Of a stretch of DNA of 64,000 nt, positions 36,906 to 49,430 are shown one piece after another (position 1 is the first letter of the stretch; each line of letters starts with the position of its first letter). Source of the stretch: Epiperipatus broadwayi (Eukaryota > Onychophora > Udeonychophora > Euonychophora > Peripatidae); assembly GCA_028023455.1 (NCBI GenBank), contig JAQFVV010012402.1, forward strand, positions 11,884,292-11,948,291, in the 5' to 3' direction. The translations under genes were made by a program, and so were the position numbers. Below the pieces are notes generated by a model that searched no databases, was not told the origin of the DNA, and worked only from the letters and a program-made list of their open reading frames with translations.

Positions 36906-38981
36906 TAAGGATGGGCAGTGATGTGTTGTGACTGTGGATGTAGATTTGGAGAGGAGCTTGAACTGCTCCACTATTATGATAAATAGCAAAGCAGCCTCTC
37001 TCTCTGCACAATGGAATAGATCCACATGCCACACAGCCAAAGATTGTTGTGTGCCACACTTTATTCCTCCAACAAACAACACATCTTCTTTTGCCTGGTG
37101 TCTTACCAGTGCACAGATCAGAGATGGTATGCTGGGCAGTAGGTGTGATCCTTCCACTTACAGATGGCTTCAGCTTTCTGGAGGAGAAGTCACCAATAAG
37201 GCTCTTTGATAAAGCTATCTTATAATCCAGATGGGATTTAGGCCTCAGTTGTTTTTGTGCCATATATAAAGCATATAAAATATAGGAATTAGTAATAGCT
37301 GTATTCAAAGTAATGCCAGAATAAATGCATAGGCCAACACCTTGACTTCCTATCCCAACCATACATAGAGTGCTTCTGGTTGGCTAAATCAACCCCACCC
37401 ATGAACCTGTTGTATTTTTTTATTGCAATTGGAAATGGATATGTATGTTTTGAACCATCTTTATGTCTCCTAATTACAGTAAAATCTCCAGATGATGGAT
37501 AAGCGTTATTTAGCATAACAATTGGCTTCATATCCATCCAAACAAGAAATTCAAGATCACTGTCCATAACAGAATAATAGTCTCCTCTATTCATCTGTTT
37601 ATGATTTTTATATTTTTTGCGAATGCTATCTGGAGTACCCCTCCTATCAACTTTCTGTGTGCCACAGCAAAAGATTTTACTTGCAGACAGCTCTTTAGCT
37701 AATTCTGGGCTAGTAAAATATCTGTCATAAAAATAATGTGATTCTGTTTTGCAAGACCTGGCAAAACAACAGAAAGTACTGCTCAGGTCCCCAGTTTCAG
37801 GCTAGCATTCGAAGTTGCACTTTTTCCTGTGTACAACTCCATATGGTATACATATCCATTATGGCTATCTGCACAAGCCCACCATCTGAAACCTCTCTTT
37901 ATCAGTTTTGAGGAATCGTACTGTTTCATGACATTATGACCCTTGAATTTGGTAATTGCCTCATCAATTGCTATTTCTTGGTGCATCTGATATGCAGCCT
38001 TGAAATTGACATTACAGTGATCTATAATAGGCCTGATTTTATAAATTCTATCAAACTTATCACTATTAATTGGTGGCATGATTTTACTATCACTAAAATG
38101 CAAATTATCTAAAATTGACATAAATCAATTGTGGGTCATAAATTTAGCAAGTCCGGCCTGATGCAAATATTCATCCATAGATCAAATGAATTCAAACTTG
38201 GTCACACGTGATACACTATTTGTTAGTATAATCATGCCAAAAAATGCATCCAGCTCACGGAGCGACAGATTACTCCAATTCTGAACTTTTTTCCATTCTA
38301 CAGCATATTTATTTGTCTCAGCACATATATATTCATATAACTTCCTATCAAAATATATATAAAAAAAATCACTAATTTCATACTCACGGGTGACGGGAAA
38401 ATTTAACCCAGGAGACTTAGTGAATATTCCTATTGGCACGCATGACCCTCCAATGTTATCCAGAATAGCATCCGAGTCTGGCCCGAGACAAAGGTCCAGG
38501 CATCGGTCCAGTATCCATTCTGACATTCTTTACTGATGACTTCCTTTTTTTTTTTTGGCGCAGCTACTTCATTGTCTGAATTATCAGAATCGTCTGAATT
38601 ATCAGAAAGATATTCACTATCTGAAGTATCAAAAAGACATTCATCAGATGAGCTGCTAGACGAAGGCCCAGAATTGTAGACGTCTTTGATAGGAAAATCA
38701 GAATCCGAATCTGAAGTGGAATCTTCTGAAGAAATTATTTTATCTTATTTACGTATCTAAAAAGATAAAAAATCAAAAAAAAAAAAAAATTTTGAGTTCT
38801 CTTCACTAAAAATGTTATAAAAAATCGAAAATTATTGCACAGAAAATTTTTTTACATTTTCACGTTGCTGACAAAATGGCGCAAAGAAAGAAGTAAGTCT
38901 CGTATGTGTGACATTTACGGTTTTTGCACAAACTCAGCTCAAAATCGAAATTTCTAGAAAGTCGTACTGGGGGTCAAAGGA
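36906..38981 (-). mobile_element. piggyBac-type DNA transposon, one end identified
   Basis: The transposase lies on the minus strand. Beyond its 5' side, the minus strand reads TTAATCCTTTGACCCCCAG from 38985, a piggyBac-like terminus (TTAA then YCCTTTGAC). The other end was not found; tandem repeats occupy where it might be expected. Autonomous elements in this group are about 2.3-3 kb. Confidence 0.65.
36950..38757 (-). pseudogene. piggyBac-family transposase, frameshifted, catalytic triad still visible
   Basis: It cut and pasted DNA at TTAA. From the N-terminus: a Ser/Asp/Glu-rich tail (38757-38560), a poly-A frameshift near 38550, then LYEYICAETNKYA (about 38330) typical of the DDE_Tnp_1_7 start. 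First catalytic Asp in DEAITKFKGHN (about 37975), second in YDRYFTSPELAKEL (about 37725), third in YNRFMGGVDLANQ (about 37415). The C-terminal Cys-rich zinc ribbon is intact: RRCVVCWRN then CVACGSIPLCRERGCF (about 37090-36990). Two in-frame TGA stops (38182-38120) sit where family members have other residues and could be TGG-derived; further frame changes near 37790 and 37290. Dead, but less decayed than most neighbours. Confidence 0.85.
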
Positions 38982-38985
38982 TTAA

Positions 38986-40134
38986 TACAGGGGACAAAAT
39001 TTAAAGAGAATCTATTTGATAGAAGTATGTTAAAACTCAGTTACAAGGTTTGACCCAAATAAACAAACAAACAGAATTTCTAAAATAAATAAAAGTATTT
39101 AAAGACCAAGCATAATAAAGTTATTTTATGATCAAGAATAACCAAAGTTAGGAGAAAGAGTAATGCGTGATAAAAGAGAGAAATTGTGCTTTGATTAGAA
39201 CTATTATCTTATTGAATTTCTTTCTCTCTCTCAAGGAACTAAATTGTTCATTACTGCTCATGAAAATTATCCTTTAAATAAGTATTAAAATTGCTTCAAA
39301 GAATCTATACTTCTTAAGTCTTCCCCACATTCATTTTCACTTTGTTACACAATAGAGTTTCCATGAAGCAACAATGCTTCAATATTAATCTGAATCCTAT
39401 TCATGGTTTCTGTGATATGATCATTTTGTAAATGCAAATATTTCAATAATAATGTCTCACTCTAAACCCTAAAGTACTTTTTGATTAACACAGTAAAATA
39501 TTTTATTCCACATAGTACTTTAGCATTTTACTCATTTTAAAAACTATATACCCAGTAATATAAACTGTTTTTAAATAGCTAATATTTCTTGAATAAGATC
39601 ATATATTCACTATGGGCAATTTATTTCTATCATCAAATATAAAATCTCCAATTTGATATTAACATGAATAGTAATTAAAGATTTTTGATTGAAGAAAAAA
39701 GTTATTCATCAAAACACTTAACTTATTATGATGCCAGAAAGTTGAAATTTTATTTTTAGACAATAATCAAAAAAATCTCTTAAAATAATGTATTTAAATA
39801 CACTAGTCAGCAAATTTAAACTGTTTTGAAGTAACATTGATGAAAATAGCTGTATATGAAGTTGTTTTTTTTTTTGTCCTAAATCCGAAAATGGTATGCT
39901 AAATATTGTACTATGTACAATTGTTTTGTTACAGGGGTTGATGGTTGGATATAAAAAAAAGAAGACAACATATTTTTGCAATGTAATGTTTATTTAATAA
40001 AAATATGTAAAACATATTAAATCTAAGCAAAGACATTTGACCAAGGATCATGTGCAATAAAAATTATAAAATATTACTTGAAGATATCAAACAGTGACAA
40101 AATATTTCACTTTTTTCTTTTATATTAAGTACAA
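38986..40134. other. AT-rich non-coding DNA
   Basis: No gene recognised. Minus-strand open frame at 39718-39981 has no motif. Confidence 0.5.
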
Positions 40135-42420
40135 TCATCTCTTTTTAAAAACCAGCAGTAATCACCCAACATTGATGGGTTCCAGTGCCCCTAATATCAT
40201 ACTTCCATTGTTCTGATGTCCTTCTTAAATCTCTTTTTTTGTTTGTCACTTACTGCACCCAAATTTTGCAGAAAAAAGTCCAAATGTGAGTGCAAAAAAT
40301 GCATTTTTAAGGACATGCAACATCCTAGTAGTTCACAGGCTTGTAAAAGTTCATCTATGAGGGTTTTATAGTTCTCATCTCTCTTGTTATCCAGAAATCC
40401 CTTCACTACACTTATAAAACAGTTCTAAGCTGCCAATTCCTTGTCATTTAATTTTTTTTTTGAAAAAGAGAATCTCTTAAAAGTTTCCTTATTTGAGGTC
40501 TGATAAAGATGCCTTTTTTTTAGTTTTGCATTCCTTAACTGAGAAAATATTTCTTTTAGGTACTTGAAATCATTACCAAAGTTTTTCATTACTTCATGCT
40601 TAATATGGAGAGTCAGCAGAAGTACCCTTTTTGGGTTAACTAGCCCTTAAACCGCTAATTATATTATTGGTTGTATGAGGTAAAAATCAAATCTTTTAAT
40701 TGGCCAACTCACAAACTGAAGACAAAGCCTATTGTTAAAACATATTTGCCTATAATATTAAATTCAACTCAGATACGTTTATAAAAAGTATATTACTAAT
40801 TTTTCAGGTTATGAAGAGAACGAAAGTTCTTTCAAAAATAAATTGCTATTTATTTATTCTAAAATATTCAATTTCAGCAACATAAAAGCTATAATATAAA
40901 CAAAAAGGTCGACTTTTACGTTATAGAAAAGTAAATATTTCTTTTTACTAAATCTTAAATATTTTTACTAAAATCTTCAATATTTTTCGAAAATAATTTT
41001 GTTTTTTTAGTATTCTCTCTGAAAATAATTTGTAATTTCTCAAAATATTCTTTTATAATAATTTAAATCATATTCGAAATGAAAATCTCAGCGTTTTTCT
41101 TTATTTTCTTTGATCAGGCGGTTTCTTTGTTCTTTCCAGCCAATCAGAATGTCTTTTTCGGCTGAGAGCATGCTAAGAACCAATCACAAGTAATGTTCTT
41201 TCTTTGTTTAGGTTTAAATGCATTTTTTTTATTTTTTACTTGTAAAATAATTCGGAAGAGGGCACCATCTTACAGAACTTTTAAAAACCTATTCAATACC
41301 TGTCTAACGAATATTTTAGCATAAGAACTGGCAGAGTTAGAGTGACGTCAGATGTCGACGAGGAGCTTCGTAAGAGGCGGGAAAAGGGCTAGGGAAACAT
41401 TTTATATTTGCAGTAGCTGGTTCAAAAGAAGTTCTATGAGGCCAATCTTTTTTAATGAAAATGTTCTTGTGTTGCTCGACTGTCCCATAGACAAAAAACA
41501 ACAATACTTTGTAAAATACCTTTGAAGCCCTAGAAATATGTCTAACACTTTTAAATCTCCACAAATATTCCACTGATACTGTTCACATTTAACTCGATTT
41601 AGTATGGTAGCTAAGTTATCATAGTTTTTTTTCATTGTTACTGAATGAGCTAAAGGAATAGATGGTTTTTGTTTCTATTATGAGTGTTGTATTTAGACAA
41701 ATCTATGAAAATACACTACTCGGAAGGTACATGTTATATATTAAACTCATTCATTAAACCATCAATATCATAACAGACACATAGTAATCCTTTCATTTTA
41801 TAAAAACTTGAAAATGTTTTATTCCATTTTTGCTAAAGTGCATTTTATCTAATAGGTTCCACTGTTGAAGTTTGGAACCAAGAAGTTCAGATTTTTGTTT
41901 TGACAAACCCAGGGCACATACCAAATCATTTAATTCATTCTGAGTTATTAAGTGAGGTTCACTGGTAGTTTGTAAGAAAGTAGAGTCATTACTGGTATTC
42001 TCAAGAAGTTATGGATCAGATTCTGATGAAGAATTAGAATCACTGGAGAATATAATATCCAAGTTGAAATGTGTAATTGGAACCAGTAATTCTTGGCTAT
42101 GAGGAACTGGCATTAGTGCAGAAGGTAAATTTGGATACTAAATTTTGTTACTTTGCTTTTTGGAATACATTTCTGTTTTAGTGATACAGAAGTAGCAATC
42201 ACTTACATGGTCAGAAGGTTCCCTCCACACCATAGGAACAGCAAACAGCATAGAATTTTTCTTGCAATGCATCCACTACACTCACACAGCAAACATGAGG
42301 GGCCCAATTTTAATCTTGATCACCAATTTGGCACTTCTCAGATATAGATCTAACCTGTGTCTTTAAAATTATATTGTCCACATATGTAACAAAACTTAGC
42401 CACTGGACTTTTGCCATATT
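40135..42420 (-). pseudogene. Pseudogene of an unclassified multi-copy invertebrate family ('ICGDLKV' / 'HFLHSHLDFF')
   Basis: Minus-strand fragments in order: CYICGQYNFKDTG (42390), KCQIGDQD, AVPMVWREPSDHVSDCYFC (about 42235), YPNLPSALMPVPHSQEL (about 42120), LNDLVCALGLSKQKSELLGS (about 41930), WNICGDLKVLDIFLGLQ (about 41560), LLLTLHIKHEVMKNF (about 40615), FLDNKRDENYKTLI (about 40395), MSLKMHFLHSHLDFFLQNLG (about 40310), KDIRTMEV, DYCWFLKRD (about 40145). From memory, this block order is a widespread, repetitive protein family in arthropod and other invertebrate genomes; its function is not known to me and it is probably transposon-borne. Many frame breaks. A 745-bp element (40644-41388) is inserted between the ICGDLKV and LHIK blocks. 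Confidence 0.7.
40644..41388. mobile_element. 745-bp non-autonomous DNA element, second copy, CTAG flanks
   Basis: Ends CCCTTAAACCGC on the left and GGCGGGAAAAGGG on the right, flanked by CTAG on both sides (40640-40643, 41389-41392). It aligns along its whole length with 7394-8143. The flanking pseudogene reads CFP before it and LVNPKRVLLLTL after it, so removal of the element plus one CTAG nearly rejoins the host frame. This fixes the borders and the 4-bp duplication. No open frame. Confidence 0.8.
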
Positions 42421-42976
42421 GATGATTAGAACATGCCGTTTTATATAAAATAGAAGAAAAATACTTAACTGTTCACAAGACAGAATCAAACTAAACTTTA
42501 AAGAAGCATACAAGAGCCCTTAAAGGTTCATAGAATATATTGGAAATACCTACACTATCTCTCATGGTAATTCTTCCTACATTGGGTAAATCCAGGTACA
42601 AATAATTTCGATAATCTCATCATATAAGGGACAAATAAGTACTTGAAAATGGGATGTGGTAAGACATTTCTGTGAAAAGATGTTTTAATAACTACTTAAA
42701 TGAAACACAAAAAGAGCGTTTTTATTAATGTTACAAAAATCATGTTGACTAGTGATATCAATTGTTATATGCAAAAATTTATTTTTTTCCCCATACAACA
42801 AGGTAATGTTAATAATAGCAGTTCATTTTATTATTTGTAATCTATTGCAGGCAGACCTCATTCTCTTTGTAATTAGGAACCTGTGTGATTTTGTTTTTAA
42901 ATCAAATTTGTATTAAGTTGAATTTTTATTTCAGTTGCATGCTCTAACTATGGTTAGAAGAGTAAAGTAGTTATAG
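42421..42976. other. AT-rich non-coding DNA
   Basis: No gene or repeat recognised between the pseudogene and the RTE fragment. Confidence 0.45.
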
Positions 42977-43062
42977 CAAAATGATCATCATTTTCAATTA
43001 TTATTAATCTACTGCAGGTGAAAATTTCTCCAAGTTCAATCTATCTTCTCTGATCTCTAACA
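42977..43062 (-). mobile_element. RTE-like LINE 3'-end fragment
   Basis: The reverse complement reads AGAGATCAGAGAAGATAGAT then TGAACTTGGAGAAATTT and ends ATTGAAAATGATGATCAT. It matches the 3' end of the plus copy (35260-35340) and the 3' end of the minus copy (5468-5560). Severely 5'-truncated, about 90 bp. Confidence 0.75.
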
Positions 43063-45270
43063 CAAGATGGATGAAAATTTAAAGCTGTGTTGATTTTTAC
43101 ATTTTTTTTATGTCATATATATCAATATCATTTATATAAGTTAGGAATTGTGGGATACTGACAAATAAATATAAAGAGATTTAGAAGATCTAAGTAAGAT
43201 AAAAAAATAAACCAATGCTATAAATGATTTTCTGCAGGAGAAAGACTTTAACAGCTTTCCTTTATAGATAAGCAGCAAAGGAAAAATATTAATTACTATT
43301 TTATACAATCCCTTGATAGTAAAAATTTATAGTTTTTCTTTCTTGTTTTATCTTCTAGTAAAGAATGGTGAGATTCATATTTATTGGACAATAATTGGAT
43401 GGTTGATTGTGTTATATATAGTCTGTCCATCTAAAAAAAATGTAAATTTATCTGTAACCTGACAAAAATTTCAAGATTCAAAAATATGTAAGTCATGTGG
43501 ATGAGCTAACTAGTATAATCATTGTAGGGCAATTCATATATATATAAATACAGTACTATAGTTCTACCTAATTTTCATGTCCATTTTTTTTCCTGGTGAT
43601 TTCTTAATTTTTTTTTTTTAGTTAAGACTTTTATAATTTATTTTTAGATGCTAATTTAGTTATTATAATATTTAAACTGAAAATGGTGCTTTTTATTATA
43701 GAAATCAACAAAATCTTGAATGTATTAAAATAAATTCAAGATTTTATGTATAATTCAGTTCTTTAATCTCTGAAAGTGAATTACTAGTACGTGAAATGTT
43801 AATTTCTTAAGCACTGTGAAAGAAATAATTTATAGAAAAGTGGCTTAGAGTGCTATCAATCAGCAAAAAGACAATGATATTATCAAATTAGATGCTGCCA
43901 GTGAATAATAACTATATATTAAAATAAATTTGGAATAAATAAAATGTCTTTCTTGTAGTTTAATTGTTGATAGAATGAACCTAGTTTAAACAATATATTT
44001 TACCTTGAGAGACTCAGGCGATATCATTCAAGACTTTCATTTTTTTTTTTTAAAAAAAATTAAATGCGAAACTGGAAAAATACTGATTGTATATATACAT
44101 ATGTGTGTGTGCCCACTTAGACAATTTAACTCAATGATTAATGATTTTAATGCTGTAATTTTGATTCTGCAGCTTACCTAGATTAATTACTTTGTTTATT
44201 TAAAATGATTATTCAATAATAATAGCAAACTTGAACTATAAAACTTAAAAAGCATACAATTCTGTATTATTTAAAAAATAAATAGCAATTTTTAAAAAAG
44301 GTTGCTTATAAATTAAAGAAAAAATAAAATTAAATGTATTGCTTTTGCACTTATGAATAATGGTGCTTCTTCATTATCTACTTATTTCATCCAGGGTAAA
44401 GCCATTTCATGTTTTGATATTTCCCAGAATTTGTTTTCATTTGTGAGCAAACAAAAATAAACACTTAACAATTTAATTTTATTTTGTATTTTAATAAAGC
44501 AAAAGATTATTAATCTATGTTTGTGGATGAAGATTTTTTTAAAAAAAACAACTGAGTAATTCTTCTAACCATTTATTTATTTTTGATTTGATGCAAGTTA
44601 GTGCTTACATATCTTTTTTTGAATCAAATATTAGAAATATATATATATATTCTAAACGGATATCACCCAAAGAACTGATCATTACTATATAGAATGTTCT
44701 AAAAAATATAATTTTTAAAAATCAACTGCTCTAAAAGTTAGCTTTCCACATCTAGAAATACTCCAAAGTTTTGAAAGACTTTATTTTAACAGTGCGAATA
44801 GCAAAAGCCAAAATCCTAAAATATCATCTTACAGGAAAGGTCAACTTGTGGGGATAAAATTCTAATACGATTTTATGTGTAAATGTTTTACTTTTTTAAC
44901 AATTTTTTTTTTTATATATTTAACAATTTTTAGTACATAAAAATTTCATTATTAGATAATTTCATAAAAATATAGCAAAAATTTTAAAAGTAAATATCTT
45001 TCGTAATTCTGTTGCAGAAAATAAAAACATCAAGTCATTACTATATTTGCATATTAATTAAAAACAAAATTCAGCATTGAGAAATGATGCGTGATCTTTT
45101 TTAAAAAAATAATTTATCTAATCATATTAAAGTAAATTTATTAAAAATAACTTTTGATTTTAACACTAGATATTATATAACACTTTTCTAGTGTTAATTT
45201 AATTTAGATGTTAATATTTTATATCGTTTATGAATAAACAAGCATATTTTATGGTAATAAAAATAGTATT
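43063..45270. other. AT-rich non-coding DNA
   Basis: 2.2 kb without recognisable genes. An excellent acceptor-like tract ends at 43358 (TTTATCTTCTAG), but the frame after it stops within four codons and there is no suitable donor, so no exon is called. Confidence 0.5.
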
Positions 45271-45390
45271 ATTATTATTATTATTATTTTTTTTTCAAAT
45301 GTCATAGCATCGACCTGGACGCGAACCCGCAACCCGGGCAACTGCTTGTAAGGCAGTCGCGCTGACCTCTCGACCACCAATGCACGACAA
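45271..45390 (-). mobile_element. tRNA-derived SINE with AAT tail and target duplication
   Basis: On the minus strand, 45383-45307 folds as a tRNA-like head of 77 nt. The 7-bp acceptor GCATTGG pairs with TCGATGC, the anticodon arm is ACTGC-CTTACAA-GCAGT (anticodon TAC, as in tRNA-Val), and the B box GGTTCGCGTCC is one mismatch from consensus. It is followed by about 20 nt and an A/(AAT)n tail. ATAGTATTATTA occurs at both flanks (45264 and 45392), a target duplication. No room for a LINE-derived body, so it is a simple SINE or tRNA retropseudogene. It is one of the few GC-rich patches in the window. Confidence 0.75.
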
Positions 45391-47379
45391 GATAGTATTA
45401 TTAGTTGTTTTTTTTTTTTTTTGTTATTAAACTAAAAATCTGTATTTGGATACATCAATAGAATTTTACCCTTGAGATTATATTTATAATATAGATTAGA
45501 AATAAAAGCATTTTTTTTTTGTTTGTTTTAACAAGGTTTTACTTTATTTTTTAAAATCCAACTTTATTATGCCATTTGAAGTTTTTTTTTGTTATATGTG
45601 TGTGACTTAATGGATGAATTAGACTTATAGCTGTTTCTACAAAACAAATTAATAACCTATATGTATATATAATTATTTTTATAATTTTGTGAACACAAAA
45701 TTATCATCTTCTCTAAAAGATAATATAACTTGGAACACAAAATAAACATTTTTTTCTAGAAGATAATATAATATTTTTTAACATGATAAATTTGTTTAAT
45801 TCTTATAAGATAATGTGTGCATGTATGGGTGTATTATTATTTTGTATTAAGGTGTGTCATGGATGTACATGTAAATAAATAAAAAGAAAATATATATTCA
45901 TATAAATGAAATATAATACATTGTTAAGCAAAACAGAAAAAAAATATTTGAGGGATAATTGTTGAAGAATAATTAAAAATGGAGATTTAGTAATGGATGT
46001 AAAAATTCTATTGTAAAATAAATAGAAAGATTGCTTAAATTAATCCAAGTATGTTTTTTAAAAATCAAATGATAGAATTTAATTAATGATAGATGGAAAC
46101 CTGATAGAAGAAATTACATCCAATTATATGCAAATGAACATAGGAAGAGCTAGTCTGTCATATTTTCATTATATTTAAGTACTTTGTAGTATGTTGGTAA
46201 TAATCAGAAGCAGAGGATTAGAATGGTATATGTTAAAGTTTGGTTTCTCCATCATGGACAGTTGGAAGCCATAGATACATTAGGCTATACGTTTACTTTT
46301 ATTATTTAATAAGCTCTCAAATATAAATGTATTATTATTGGTAGGAATATATTGCTACTGTTATTGAATGTTTATTTAAATTATTGTAGTTAAATCATAG
46401 TCATGACTGGTTAAATTAAACATATTATGGAACTTTTTATAAAAAATAAAAAAAGATTACAATTCAACTATTTATTGACAAATTTATAAAGAAAATACTA
46501 GATACTGATCAATAAAAGTGTTATTTATGTATATGTTAATACATATTATTACAAAATAAATATTTAAAAATATGTTTTGATATTTTTTTTTACATTGCTC
46601 TACTTTCGTACATTTCAACTTTCATACGCATTTCAGGAACTATTTATGTATGAAAGTCAAGGACTGGCTGTATAGCTAAGCTGAGGGCAATTTAGTCATG
46701 ACTGTTATAATCAATCCCTCTAGTTTAGGATCTAACATTTGGCATAATTATTAAAAGAATCAGAACTTTATTCATAAATTCTAAAATTGGATAAATTTAA
46801 AAAGATAATACATCTACTTTTAGTAGAAATAAATGGGCAAGTTAAATCTGATCATTATTATTTCAAATTTCCCACCAGTCAGAAAGCAAGTATCAGTAGA
46901 TAACCACATAGAGATATAAGTAAATTGGTGTTTAAAAAAGTAGCTATTTAGGATTAAATTATATTACAGAATTTGATGTGTATAATTATCTCTTTATATA
47001 ACTAAAGAAATATTGTGTGATAAACAATGTCAGCGATAATAGGAATGAAATAGAAGCATTTTTATGTTTTATTGGTCAAAGTATCATTGTCATTACAAAC
47101 AGATCATGTGACACTGAGAAACCTGAAAATCTTGCTTAAGGGTGTCTAGTAAAAATATAGTGTTTATCTTAATTTCCCTCCATCTCATTAAACCCCATTG
47201 CTAGGCTACATTATATGATTGCCACAAGTGGTGAGAATAAAATGAAGGATTATGATATATATCTCCCAGGAACTAGCAAACAGGAATGGCGAATTATTGA
47301 GGAAGATATTACTTGAATAATGGGGGGGGGGGTAATAACTAACTTTTAAATAGAGTTCATGAATTAATATTAAGGCAAT
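45391..47379. other. AT-rich DNA with a possible small LINE relic
   Basis: At 46080-46180 a plus-strand reading (IDGNLIEEITSNYMQMNIG) resembles the DGNIxxEINxRIQ segment after motif E of the RTE-like LINEs here; too little remains for a firm call. The 3' portion (about 47000-47379) may be the gag side of the gypsy element that follows. No other feature. Confidence 0.35.
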
Positions 47380-49161
47380 CTAAGAGTTTTCAGAATCAGG
47401 AAAGGCTGTTTAACCAGTCTGCTTTATGCAAAACTGTAAAAGAGATCAAGAAAATTACAACTCAAAAAAAAAAAAAAAAAAGGATAGAAAATTGTGTTAT
47501 TGCTGTGACAAAATCAGTCATATAGCTAAAGATTGTTAAGGAAAACACAACATCTGTGCATTTAAAGATTGTATAAAGAATAAAAACTAAAACTTAAGGT
47601 AAAAATTTATGGGAGGAAAGATCATTACAAAAAAGTTTAAAAGAAAACATGAATTTTGGATAGACAGATATTTTTGTCAGCCAAAATTTGTGGTCATTCT
47701 GTTAAAATGGAGTCTCTTAAAGTAAAAAGAAAGTTAGAAACACTCACAATAAAAGTAAAATCAGAACTTCTGAGAAAAATATCTTTAAGGTTATAAGATG
47801 TAAACAGAAATCAAATTAAGTTAAAATGTAAGATAGCCTGTGGAAGTTAATAATAAGAAAACAAGAAATCATTGAAAGGGAATGGTTTGGACCTCTGGAA
47901 ATTAAGTTTTCAATATGTAATGGAGTGTGTATGGAGAATAAATTAATATTTAATTCACAAATTTATTTAAATAGAGCTTAGTGTAAACGGTTGTCTATAT
48001 AATCAATGGAAATTATTAGACCAATAATATGTAAGTCACATAAGGTTTAACATCAGAAAGTTGAGAGTGAAATCAAGAATCATGGAAAATATTTGAACTT
48101 TGAGAGAAGTATGAGTGGACAATATTTAATATTATTGTGGTATTAAAGTCAAATTTGATAGTGATGAGATTACCATGTAATCGTGGTTAAATAGCTAAAG
48201 AGCATGTTCCCAGTGTTAAATGTGAGAGAAGTTTCAACTTTGTATAAAAAAATTTGCCTTTTGTGAATCTGAACCATAATGCATTCTACTATCAATTATC
48301 ACTAGATAAGAGTTCAGTGGAGATTCCCATTATAACAGTATAAATGGCTTTATATCAGGGCATCCCTATTTTTTTTATTAAGAATAACTTCAGCACTGGG
48401 AATATTTCAATCAAAAATTGAAACACTTTTATTAAAATATGATGGAATGATTGATAATGAGACATAGTGAGAATCAACTGAGAAATTGTATTGTCAAGAT
48501 TTGTGAAAAATTAAATAACTTCAGAGCAAAATTAAATCCAATAAATGTATATGGCACACACAGGAAATTAAATATCTGGACTACATTATTTCCAAAAATG
48601 GAATTTTCTATTTCTGAAAGGATAAAAGTCAACAGAAAGAATCCCATAAAATTGTCAAAAAATTGTCATATTTGGAGTTAAATGATTATTTTGAATATTT
48701 ACGTAAGACTAATTTTTTAATGCTCATATTACAAAATCACTTTATCTGTTATAGAAGAAAAATCAAAAATGCAATTTGGAGAGAAATGGAAGAATGGATC
48801 AAGTTCTTAGCATTAGAGCCTAAATTTTTAAACTACCTAGTAAAAGTAAATCTGGGGGCCTTCCTTTCCACCTGTTTCCCCCCCCCCAAAAATTTTTTTA
48901 AACAAATTTCCCCTTTTCCCCCCTTTTGCAAGGGGGGGGGTGGGATATTTTACCACATTTTTTTCTTTTTCTGGCCTTTTTAGTATTAAATTTTTTATTT
49001 TCTTAAACACAAAAAATGATATTTTTTAAATCCTTTCTCTTAAAAAATCTCTTCCAAATAAAAAATTTCCTATTTTTAAAAAGAAAAGTATTTTTTCCCC
49101 CCTTTTTTTTGAATGTGAGATGAAAATTTGTTTTCACAAAACCCCCCCCCACCCCAAAAAA

Positions 49162-49198
<37 letters not shown>

Positions 49199-49388
49199 AA
49201 ATCTTCTCCTCCCCCCTTTTTTTTTATAAAAAAAAAATTTTATTCTCATCAAAATTCCAAACCCAAACAATTTCTAAAAACAAATAACAAAAAAAAAAAA
49301 AAAACATCATTATTTTCTTCATTATTTTTATTTATATTTTAAAAAACCACCAACAAACACACTATAAACAATTTTTTTTTTTTTTTTT

Positions 49389-49430
<42 letters not shown>

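Noticed and set aside
36928-37209. 93-codon plus-strand open frame
   Set aside because: Shadow of the piggyBac transposase coding on the opposite strand.
43340-43380. Exon after the strong acceptor TTTATCTTCTAG
   Set aside because: The frames close within a few codons and no usable donor follows.
45307-45383. Functional tRNA-Val gene
   Set aside because: T-stem mismatches, an attached A/AAT tail and flanking target duplications indicate a retroposed SINE.
48430-48850. Another copy of the two-ORF LINE C-terminus, because of EPKFLNYL
   Set aside because: The order TSALGIFQ, SKNGIFYF, LNDYFEYLRK and the later integrase fit Ty3/gypsy pol better.
49076-49270. 64-codon open frame rich in Phe, Lys and Gly
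   Set aside because: Lies inside the homopolymer-rich anomalous block.
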